Assembly (NCBI GenBank): GCA_028456385.1
Contig: JALNQF010000002.1
Location: forward strand, 186,001-250,000
Reading direction: 5' to 3'
DNA from: Ophiosphaerella korrae
Lineage: Eukaryota; Ascomycota; Dothideomycetes; Pleosporales; Phaeosphaeriaceae
Length of the DNA stretch: 64,000 nucleotides
Under the pieces are notes generated by a model, which saw only the letters and a list, made by a program, of their open reading frames with translations, was not told the DNA's origin and ran no database searches. Within the stretch, counting starts at the first letter, position 1. The number at the start of each line of letters is the position of its first letter. Position numbers and translations under genes: made by a program. Of the stretch, positions 11,294-20,252 are shown one piece after another.

Positions 11294-13040
11294 ATGGTGC
11301 TTCTTCCTATCCCCTTCTCACTTCTGATTGCAGCCCTGGTCTCCATCATATTCCTGTCAAAGACATTGCACTTGGTCGCCCAGTTAGTGGGCCACCGCCT
11401 GCATCACTCGTCCCGCAAAAGACGAGAGCTGCTCCTGGACCGGGTAGCCGCGGAAACTAAGAACTTGAAGGCTGAAGGCAGAAACAAGAGCAAGGAAGAC
11501 GAGTACTGGGAAAAGGTTGCGCCATCACCGCTTGGCAGTGTAGACAATGGAGCCCGGACAGATGCGCATTGGAAGGGCATAGTGGGCTTCTTCCACCCCT
11601 TCTGGTATGTAGCCAGACTTTTGATATACAGCACCACTTTGCTGACATAGCCATTACAGCAATGCCGGCGGAGGCGGCGAACGAGTCTTGTGGGCAGCCA
11701 TCCGAGCAACACAGAAGCGCTGGCCAGAAGCCGTTTGCGTTGTCTACACTGGAGATCACGATGTTGATAAAGCTGCCATCCTCAAACGAGTCAAGGATCG
11801 GTTCAACATCCAGCTTCATCCACCAACTGTCCACTTCCTATACCTCACAACACGTCATTGGGTTCTTGCTAGCACGTGGCCTCGCTTTACATTACTGGGC
11901 CAGTCACTGGGCTCTATAGTCCTCGCTTATGATGCATTCTCCCTCCTTGTCCCAGATATTTTCATTGACACCATGGGCTATGCTTTTTCACTCGCGCTAT
12001 GCTCATGGTTCTTTCCAAACGTACCCACAGGTGCCTATGTCCACTACCCTACTATCTCAACTGACATGCTGGATTCGCTACAAGCAGGAGGACAGGGTAT
12101 CAATGCAGGCGCAGGGGTAGGATACCGTGGAATGGCCAAGAAGAAGTACTGGCAGCTGTTCGCCAAGCTTTACAGCAAGGTTGGCAGCACTATCGATGTT
12201 GTCATGACCAATTCGACATGGACCCAAAGTCATATCCAAACCCTTTGGGGGTCTTACCGTCAGAAGCGTAGCCAGCTCGTGAATAAGGATATCAATGTTG
12301 TATTTCCACCTGTTGCAGTCGAGGATGTAACCGAGGCTGTTGAAGTCTCAGAAGTAAGTGAAAAGAAACGAGGGCCATCTCTTCTCTATATTGCCCAATT
12401 TCGGCCGGAGAAGAATCATCAACTCATCCTCAAAGCATTTGCTTCATTCATCCACTCCAAGCCCAAACTTGCCGCCTATCCCAACCAGACCCCAAAGCTT
12501 GTTCTGATTGGGTCTGTACGCGGTTCACACGATGATGCCACACGAGTATATAATCTACGATTACTCGTCCATGAACTCAAGATCAAGGAGGACGTCGAGT
12601 TCATATGCGATGCACCATGGCCACTGATGTTGGAGTGGATGGGCGCGGCGAGTGTGGGTGTGAATGGTATGTGGAACGAACATTTCGGAATAGGAGTTGT
12701 GGAGTATCAAGCTGCAGGGTTGATATCCGTTGTGAATGACTCTGGCGGTCCGAAGTTGGATATCGTAGTTGAAGTGGATGGAAAGCCTACTGGTACGTTC
12801 ACTTTTATCTCTACGCAAAGGATTCAGAATTGACGGCAAACAGGGTTTCATGCCACCACATCTGAGGAGTATGCAGAGGGATTTCGCAAAGCACTTTCAT
12901 TGTCACCACAGGAGACGTTGGCAATGAGAGAACGAGCCCGCAAATCCGCTGAACGTTTCACGGACCGTGGTTTTGCGGAGAAGTGGCTCACTAATATGCA
13001 GAAGTTAGTAAATCTGCAGATGCAGAAGGTGAAGAATTGA
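11294..13040 (+). CDS. alg11: GDP-Man:Man3GlcNAc2-PP-dolichol alpha-1,2-mannosyltransferase Alg11
   Basis: Adds the fourth and fifth mannose to the lipid-linked oligosaccharide on the cytosolic face of the ER, for N-glycosylation. Exons 11294-11604, 11660-12792 and 12844-13040, all in phase, 546 residues (usual length about 500-560). An N-terminal membrane anchor spans residues about 5-30. HPFCNAGGGGERVLW, the family's Gly-rich donor-site block, is created by the first splice (TG+C). WCD-like GT4 landmarks follow: TGAYVHYPTISTDML, the FRPEKNHQLILKAF region and the nucleotide-sugar block MWNEHFGIGVVEYQAAGLI with its Glu residues. The small last exon supplies GFHATSEEYAEGF. Assignment is confident. 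Confidence 0.95.
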
Positions 13041-13416
13041 AGGTTTTTTGAAGTATACAGGCGTTTTGGCTGAGCTCAGCATGGGGCATTATGATACCAT
13101 CAGCGGCATTGGGAGGAGCGGTGGCGTGCACCAACATGGCCTGGTGTACCAAGAAAAATCAATACATTATGGGATCATGCGAAACTCAATTGTTCGCCGT
13201 TCAACTTCCATAAAGCAAGTTTCACAGCATAAAATCCAAGTTTACTATGCTTTTACGCCAATAAGATGCTTTCCTGGTATTAAATTACATTTGCAGTCCA
13301 CCGAAGATTTGTTCGCCAAGGCTGATTCGCGATTCAAAATAGTTGCCTGAGCGTTGAGAACATCAGGGTACCTCGATACGCAACACCAACTGCGAGGCGA
13401 AATCCCTTCTCCTAAC
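13041..13416. other. intergenic between convergent genes
   Basis: Carries the 3' flanks of ALG11 and the small secreted protein gene; no further feature seen. Confidence 0.6.
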
Positions 13417-13883
13417 CTATGCTTCAGGGGCAGGCGTAGCAGAAGCAAGAGCAGGCACAGAAACCGAGGGATCAGCAGTTGAAGATGCCGCAGCAGCCGA
13501 AGAAACAGTGGCAGATGGCGTAGCCGATACCTAAATATTGTCAACACTCAACATATACACGCACAGCAGTCCATGCCACTCACCGAAGCGGAAACAGTTC
13601 CACTCGCAGCTGCCGGGAAACACGCGCAGAAAGCCTTCTGACGGCTCTCTGGCAGCTTGCTCAAAAGCCTCACAACCCTCTCATCGTCCTCCTTGAATCG
13701 CTTCGCGTTGGACTTGGGGACCTCGACCGCGGCGGGAGTTCCCGGCGCAGCGGGGTGGCTCTGGGAGCAGAAGACCTTCGCGCCATTGAGCGTGGAAAAA
13801 GACTTGAGGGAGCTGCAGTCATCGACGGGGGCAGCAACGGCGCCGAGGGCAAGGGCCAAGGGGAGAACGACGGCAAAACGCAT
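13417..13883 (-). CDS. small secreted Ala/Ser-rich protein
   Basis: Two exons, 13584-13883 and 13417-13530, with a 53-nt intron (GTGAGT donor), give 137 residues. It starts with a clear signal peptide (MRFAVVLPLALALGAVAAPV). The mature part has four cysteines (DDCSS, KVFCSQ, FCACF) and a low-complexity Ala/Ser/Thr/Pro tail contributed largely by the second exon (SATPSATVSSAAAASS), likely O-glycosylated. Size, secretion and cysteines resemble fungal effector-like or wall-associated proteins, but no family is recognised and no function should be assigned. Upstream, 13940-13970 holds a short AAGT/AGTA microsatellite. Confidence 0.65.
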
Positions 13884-14599
13884 GGTGATAAAAGAGTCTT
13901 GTACAAGTAGCGACCGTGAGAAAATTAGTGTCGAGCGAGACTTGTAAGTAAGTAAGTAAGCAAGTAAGTAGGTGGTATGCGATAACGAACGACTTGCAGA
14001 TATCAAATGTCAATTGAACCTGGTGGAAGAGACAGTGAACCTCTCTCCTCGCACAAAAAGGCTGGGCAGCATCTTGTATCAATTGCTTGTTCTCCTTTAA
14101 CGCGTCATGCCAATACACTACCGCCGCCACGTCTGCCTGCTCATACACGCCTCTAAACTCTTCTTACAGGATCCGGGCGATTCCTTGTCTCTGCGGCGAA
14201 TCGCGACGGCGGTCGTGACGCCACCATGCACTGCGAGAGGTCAAGCAAGCTCCGCTAAGCGATGGATGGGCTGAGCTGGATCCTGTGCTTATGCTGTCAA
14301 GCTTCTCTAGCCTGCTGGCTGCCATTCACGTTCTGGGCGTGTCCCTGACCGTAGCCTATTTTGGGCACGCACTAGCGAAAGCTGGGACGAGACGTCGTGT
14401 TGTGGCGTTCAGCCCACTTCTTCTTTGGGAGCTGGAGGGAGTTGCATTCAGGAACATCGACGGCTGGCCTGCGGATCAGACAAAGGGCGGAAGACTGGGA
14501 ATAGTGCGGCTGAGAGGTGCAGTTCCATGATATATTGAGAATATACGATGCATGCATGCATACTTAAATTTCGGATACAGGGGTATCCACAATAAACAC
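13884..14599. other. intergenic between secreted protein gene and tRNA
   Basis: Promoter side of the small secreted protein gene, with a four-base microsatellite at about 13941-13972 (repeated aagt). No gene seen; the 81-codon frame at 14285 has no recognisable content. Confidence 0.5.
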
Positions 14600-14619
14600 A
14601 AAAAAAGAAACGCAAAAAA
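14600..14619 (-). terminator. two Pol III T-run terminators
   Basis: On the minus strand, just downstream of the tRNA 3' end, lie a T6 run (A6 at 14614-14619) and a T7 run (A7 at 14600-14606). Runs of this kind end RNA polymerase III transcripts, so the tRNA gene appears to keep a complete transcription unit. Confidence 0.85.
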
Positions 14620-14625
14620 GAATGA

Positions 14626-14757
14626 TGATAAGAGTGGGATTCGACTGTGCCATGTTAGAACTGGAAATCGAACATCTGCTCTCTGAAAACTTACACCCAC
14701 GCAGATTTCTCTACTAGCACCTGAAGCTAGCGCCTTAGACCGCTCGGCCATCTTACC
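14626..14757 (-). tRNA. tRNA-Leu(CAG) gene interrupted in the T-loop by a spliceosomal-type intron
   Basis: A class II leucine tRNA. Minus-strand reading: acceptor GGTAAGA pairs with TCTTATC (seven pairs, one G-T), discriminator A at 14626. The A box and D arm read TGGCCGAGCGGTCTAAGGC. The anticodon stem is CTAGC/GCTAG around the loop TTCAGGT, anticodon CAG (decodes CUG). The long variable arm forms AGA-GAAA-TCT. The T stem is GTGGG/CCCAC. There is no intron at the usual 37/38 site. Instead the T-loop is split after its first T by 50 nt (14645-14694); with that removed the loop is the universal TTCGAAT and the tRNA is 82 nt. An AT-rich TATA-like stretch lies about 40 bp upstream and T-runs follow. 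Either this is a tRNA maturing through mRNA-type splicing, or a recently interrupted copy; the intact stems favour the former. Confidence 0.88.
14645..14694 (-). other. 50-nt GT-AG intron inside the tRNA-Leu gene
   Basis: Minus-strand ends are GTAAGT (14694-14689, perfect 5' splice consensus) and CAG (14647-14645). A TTCTAAC branch site at 14660-14654 sits about 10 nt before the acceptor. Length and all three signals match the protein-gene introns of this same window. It shows no sign of the bulge-helix-bulge or anticodon-loop placement used by tRNA splicing endonuclease. Position: between tRNA positions 54 and 55, inside the B box. Confidence 0.85.
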
Positions 14758-15228
14758 AGACAATGTTTCAATATTTGTAAGTTAGATAGAATATATCGTT
14801 GGAGTTTGACATACTGGAGGCCGATGACTGTGCGGTTCGGTGAATTTCTCGTGGGCATGGGGACAGTGAGGGGTAACCGCATCAAGCTTACTTCCTTGGT
14901 AGAGGACGAACTCCAAAGGACCCGCAAATAGCTGTTACGACCACAATCACATTCCCAAAGCCGCTTGCATTATGAGCAGCGAATCGTTGTAAGTGGTGCC
15001 GTGATTCCTGAAATCTATGTGCCGTGCTATGCTGATCCGTTCTTCCATGTTTTGTACAATGTACAGACATATAAATACCAGCCCGTGTCACTTGAACTGT
15101 GATCAAGTCGTCAAACCCCTTTTATATGCATTTGGTTCGTCCATGCTCTATTGCTGCCGAGCAGGCTTCTCTATTTATTTGCTTTAAACTTGATGTGCTT
15201 CTACGATCATCTGTTCATCAGTCGATGA
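14758..15228. other. intergenic upstream of the tRNA
   Basis: AT-rich immediately upstream of the tRNA (likely TATA-like Pol III element). Otherwise no feature seen; it also holds the 3' flank of the GPI-protein gene. Confidence 0.5.
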
Positions 15229-15789
15229 TTATAATGCGACAGCAAGGAGACCGGTAAGCACAGCTGCAACACCAATCTCTAGCTGTCCTGCAGCACCGGT
15301 GGATTCAGGGGCACGGCCAGAGGAGGCAGCACTTGCACCTCCCGCAGCGCCTGCAGCTCCGGTGCCAGAGGGTTTAATGAGAGCGCCGGTAGCGGAGGGC
15401 ATTGTCGCGTTCCCAGATGGTGCAATAATGCGGCCGCTTGGGGTTGCGAATGCTTTGCTGCCAGATGATGACGTAGTGGATTTGGGGACATCGGTAGCTA
15501 CACAAGCACGAGTCAGCCAATGATCGCATCATACCTCAGACTGGTTGTGCTTACCAATCTTGACTCCAGCTCCATTGCACACATCTGCCAGTGCCTCAAG
15601 AGCCTGCTTTGTCGAGTCCCCACAGAACTTGGAAACCGTCTTCGCCACGTCCTTCTCGCTACAGACAGACTTCACATTAGCGGGGTCATCGTACGAGTTG
15701 ACGGCACCGAGGAGGCAGCCCGGGGGCGTAGCGATAGTAAACGGAGCAAGGGCAAATATGGTCGCGGTGAAAATGGTACGGCCGAGTAT
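15229..15789 (-). pseudogene. GPI-anchored secreted cell-surface protein, start codon not found
   Basis: Two exons join in phase: about 15789-15555 and 15497-15229, with a 57-nt intron (GTAAGC donor, TAG acceptor). The product starts with a hydrophobic leader (RTIFTATIFALAPFTIATPP), then has a short domain with four cysteines (PGCLLG, SVCSEK, FCGDS, DVCNG), a Ser/Gly/Ala-rich stalk, and a C-terminal hydrophobic tail (LEIGVAAVLTGLLAVAL) preceded by small residues. That layout indicates an extracellular GPI-anchored protein, about 167 residues. No ATG exists in frame before the cysteine domain, and none on this strand for over 200 bp upstream. The codon where a start would fit (15787-15789) is ATA with A at -3. 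It may be a lost start, a non-AUG start, or a model I cannot resolve. Confidence 0.6.
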
Positions 15790-16792
15790 GATATCTGTTG
15801 TGGGTTGGGATCACGGATGAGAGTCAATTTTAGACGTGATTGAGAGAATTGACTCGGATATTTGGCGTAATAGGTTGTCTTTGAATTTTCGAAAGGGGGA
15901 ATCGCTTGTGTAAAGAACGTGGGTGATCAAGACTGATCTAGTATAACGAATGACAACAAAGAGCGAAGTAAGGACTGACGGGAGAGCTGCGGCGACGTGG
16001 TGGTGTTCAAGACATACTGTCAGGAGAGCCCTGCCCTTTGATGCTACCTAGGATGGCCCACTATCGGACCTTTCCGCTTCCAAGCGCGCTAGTCAGGAAC
16101 AAGCTCCGGTTCCTGCGTCCGGGCCGTGACGCAAAACATAGAAACTTGACATGATGCGGGTCATCAAGCACATGCAGAGGCCTGGCCGTTTGTCCCTTGT
16201 CACAAGGCATCTTGATTGCATTGCATTGGTTCTATGCCTGTTTATAAGAAGGTTGCATTTCCATCACGCGGCTCATCTCCTTGACACCGAGTGCGTTCTC
16301 TCAGTCACGTATAGTTTCTGGTTGATTCAATTCAACGAAGAAGCCGTCTCTGTGCACCACGCTTGTCGTAAATCTCAACCAGTACTATATTACAAAAATA
16401 GCACACCACTTCCTGATGGGTGGACTGCCAAAACAAGTGACGTAGAAACACGCATTACAAAGTATACATGTAGACCAACACTGTCTCTCTCCCCCGTGCG
16501 CGCAAGACAAATTCGAATACTTAGACATACAGCCCCGTTGGTCCTTGGTGAGTGCTTGTCCACCTAATATGCAAGATAACCCACAGATTGCTTTTCCAGA
16601 AATGCAATCTAAACCAAAACGGCCTTTCACTAGCCAATGATTGGCCTGTCTATACACACCCAAACTCCATCGCTAGTATGCTACAATGCAATTACAGAAA
16701 GGAAATACAATGTAAAAGAAAGAGAGGAGACTTACTTTATTTCGGGGTCGGATCGTCATGTAGGCGTGAGGTTGAATTTAGGATATATGTAC
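15790..16792. other. intergenic, 1.0 kb, no gene seen
   Basis: Promoter side of the GPI-protein gene and 3' flank of the DENN gene. Open frames here (for example 16151-16567) lack any recognisable content. Confidence 0.55.
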
Positions 16793-19700
16793 TTATGTGT
16801 TGGCAATGCCATTTGGCCCTAGCATCGAAGGGATGGGCTTGCGGCGGGCCTTGGCCATGGGGATACGGGGAACGCCTTGAATGGCGCGTGGCTCCTTCAT
16901 GAGCGTCGGATCAAGCTTTGAAGGAATGCGGCTGATAACGGCACGATAATCGCCCGGAAATCGCGCACTAGGTGGGTTGGCGGATGCAGTGCGCCAAAGA
17001 TGATCGGTGGTATCGGACAGGAAGTCGATCTTTGTCTTGTAGAAGAAGGACGATTTGCCACGGTTCCGCTTCGCGAGAATGACTTCGTCGAAAAGTTTGA
17101 TCGAAGGGTCATCTGAACGCTTGCTCTCACGTTCGTGAATGAACTCGTTGAAACCTGTACATATTTAGCATACCAGCGAGGTGCCATAGATAATGAATAA
17201 CCAACCTTGAGTCTGTTGCAGAGTAGCTAGATACTGTACATTCTCATTTGGCTGGCTCTTCATGAACTCCTCCATCTTGAATTGATATACCATCCCAGCC
17301 TTCTTACGATCACCAGTCGCAGGGATCATGAAGCGCCGATAAGTGTACAGAAGGCTTGCGAAGCACCGTACAAAAGACGCACGAACTTGATCTGGCCGGA
17401 AGGAGGTAGGGCATACGATACATATGCTATCGACGCACCTACCGTGTGCGTATGTTGTGCATCCTGTTTTGTGTTAGATGAAAACTATGATAAATGAGTG
17501 CCACACTCACCACTGCAGCGATAGAGTCCATCGTCAGACTTCTCTTCGCAGATTGTGCAGCTTGCCTTATCTTCGTTGGGTCTCCACTGCATGCAATGAC
17601 CTTCCTGCCACTGCGTTGTCGCTGTGTTGCGTACCGGCTGCATTGCCATGCCAGGCATGATAGTCGATGCTGCCAAAGTTGATTGTGCATAGACTGATGG
17701 TGCGTATGAGGACCCAGCATGCATCTCATGATTTAAAGATGACGTTGATGTGCTCGGAGCGTGTCCGGGGAACGGCTGACTAGGCCTCCGTATTTGAGGG
17801 ACCCGTTCAAATCCAAACGAGGAACTGCGACGAGATGAAGTCTCAAAATGGCCTGATCGTTTTTCTCGAAGCTGTTGAATCTGCAAGGCATATCCTGAAT
17901 CGCTTCGAGAGATCGGTGTGCTTGGTAGCGGCGGGAAGACTGTGGATACCGGTGATACTTTAGGGGATGGCGGCGAGTTAGAAAACGTCTTTACCGTGGT
18001 GGCCGTGCTTGGCCTGTCACTTCCACGGCTAGATACACTCGATTGAAGGAATGCGTTGTGGATCAAAGGCTTTGAGCTAGGTGGTCCACCGACAGTCGCA
18101 AAAGATGTGGAATTCAGGCCTATGTAGGTCTGAATGGTGGAAGGATGTGCCTTGTGTGAAAATACACCAGGGTTCTCGGAGCAAAATGTATCGTATGGAT
18201 AAGCCTCCATAGCATATGCAGGCGGTCCAGTAGGAACCCCGTATCGAGCGTGGTGTGGGGCCGAATGCTGGAGAAGAGACATGAGCTTTCGTCGCTGTTG
18301 ACGGGGCAGAGCCGGGGGTGGGGGGCCGTTCGACACAATCGAGTCCTGGTCTAAATCAATGAGCACGTAGTCATCCTCGGGATAATCTGTTGGCTCATAT
18401 CGACGTTCAATACCAACAATATAGGGGCAAGGCGCTTCGATGGTCTGGATGAGGCGTGCAGGCAGAATTGGGATAAATACGCCAGCCCATTGGAATGGGT
18501 ATAGCAGGTTCACGATAGCCATGCTTGCGAGGTGTAACATTGCTGTATGGGATGAAAGCAGGATGATCTTCGCTTCGGAGAGTACGAATTCAAAAAGTGT
18601 GACAATATTCGGAATCGACAAGCAGCGGAAGAGGGCGTAAATATCGATATTGCGTGAGCCGGGAAGCTCGTTGACCGCTTCTTTCCTGGCATACATTCGC
18701 AGTTCACGGATTGCCAGCTCGACTTGGGTGATGGAGGTGATCGGACTGGGAGCCTCCGCACAGAGGTTGACCACGTATCGCTCGAGCGGCTGCCACATGC
18801 CAATTCGTGGTGAGCTAGCGGGTACTCGTAGAATGGCCCCATTTGTCATGGGGACTACCACGGCCTTCAACCACTCTTTCCAGAAAGGGGTCAGACTGGC
18901 ATCCCTGCCCATCACACCATAAGCACGCGGAATCCACAAGCCTGTCTCTCCATCTGTTAGACCTTCAATCTTCGAAGCTGCACCGTGCCTCACTGGGCGG
19001 AGAAGGTCTGTCATCAGTTGGATCTTCTCTTCTACAGCGCCAATTTGATCTTCGAGGTTCTCGCGCTCCTCTGATTCTGGAGCAACCGTAGGCAGTAGTG
19101 TGAGTAATTGCGACAGCTTCGCTCGTTCCAAGGCGAGACGCTCTCCTAGGCTGCTTGCTAACTCTCGCTCTTCTGGATTCATGTGGAGTTTCCGCCATTC
19201 CTCACACTGGCGTTCGAGTCCTTCTGCCGCGGTTGCATTCAGGGGCAGCCAGACGATCACACAGATGCCATATAGCTTGCTGCCATCACTGTTGGTCATT
19301 GCAAATCCGTGCCATTGAGTCTTTGGTCGCTCATCTGACGAAACCACATTGACGTCGTTGGGAAAAGCAAACATGGGGACGTAATCCGGGAAGGTGTTTC
19401 GTCTTTTTAACTCCTCGACCATGTTCTTCGGTGGATAGCGATCCAGGAGAACAGGTTCATAGCGACGCAGAAGGGGATGCATGTTTGGTTCTGGTGTGAA
19501 AGGTTGCGGGGCTGGAATTACCGAGTTGTAGCCCGACATGCGCCTGGATGTTCGGATAGATGCTGAACCTACGTCAGTCAGTTGTCGATACAAATGTAGT
19601 CCCAAAAATTGCACTTACCTTGGCGTGCTACTGAAGACTGTCGCTTTAAGCTGCTCTGCATAGTCGATATTCGGCGCCTGATACTGCCCACACCAGATCT

Positions 19701-20252
19701 CAGGTTTCCCACGCCATCGTCACCACCGGCCTGCTGCACGCGCTGCGGCCGAGGACGATTTCGAGTGGGGGTTGGACGATTCTGTTGAGCAACGCCGGCA
19801 GTAAATTGTATCTCTTCTAGGAAATTGTCGCGCTCGGAAGCAAACTTGCGCAGCGCATTCTCAAAGTCTTGTTCGCTGAGGCCCGAGCCGCCAACCATGG
19901 ACAGGCCTTTGATAGTGGTGGTGCTGCTGCGGTTACTGGCGGAGGGTTTTGTGTCTGGGCCAATGATTGTGCCGACAGAGGCTCGGTGTTCACTTAGGCG
20001 TCCTGAGCGCTGCCGTTGGCAGTCGCCATTGGACAGGCCATCTTGCGAAGTTGGGCGAATCGAGTCGGTTTCCAGGGCGCGGTCCTCTTCGATAGTCTCG
20101 TCAACTGGCGGGGTTGCGAGGGGCGAAGTGCCTAAGTTGATACCATTTTGCTGTGTGCGCTCGTCGTAGACCTGAGAAGACTCGATCCCAGAAATGAAGA
20201 AATAGTCAGCGAGTGGGGCGGACGAAGTATCGGTGGACTGGGCAGGAGCCAT
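16793..20252 (-). CDS. DENN-domain protein with C-terminal zinc-finger remnant (candidate Rab GEF)
   Basis: DENN proteins act as exchange factors for Rab GTPases in membrane traffic. Five exons: 20252-19619, 19568-17511, 17463-17443 (only 21 nt), 17391-17206 and 17154-16793, all in phase, 1086 residues. The N-terminal 210 residues are disordered. uDENN begins about residue 240 (FPDYVPMFAFPNDVNVVSS, then KLYGICVIVWLPL). A coiled-coil segment follows (about 340-400). The cDENN core includes IDIYALFRCLSIPNIVTLFE and PFQWAGVFIPILPARLIQTI. After a long Ser/Pro-rich linker comes a Cys-rich motif CTICEEKSDDGLYRCSGC-TTYAHD, assembled across the 21-nt exon and resembling half of a C1-type finger, then a conserved tail. 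The Rab partner cannot be told from sequence. Confidence 0.85.

Noticed and set aside
15520..15843. 107-codon plus-strand frame
   Set aside because: It is antisense to the GPI-protein exon, which has leader, intron and tail on the opposite strand.
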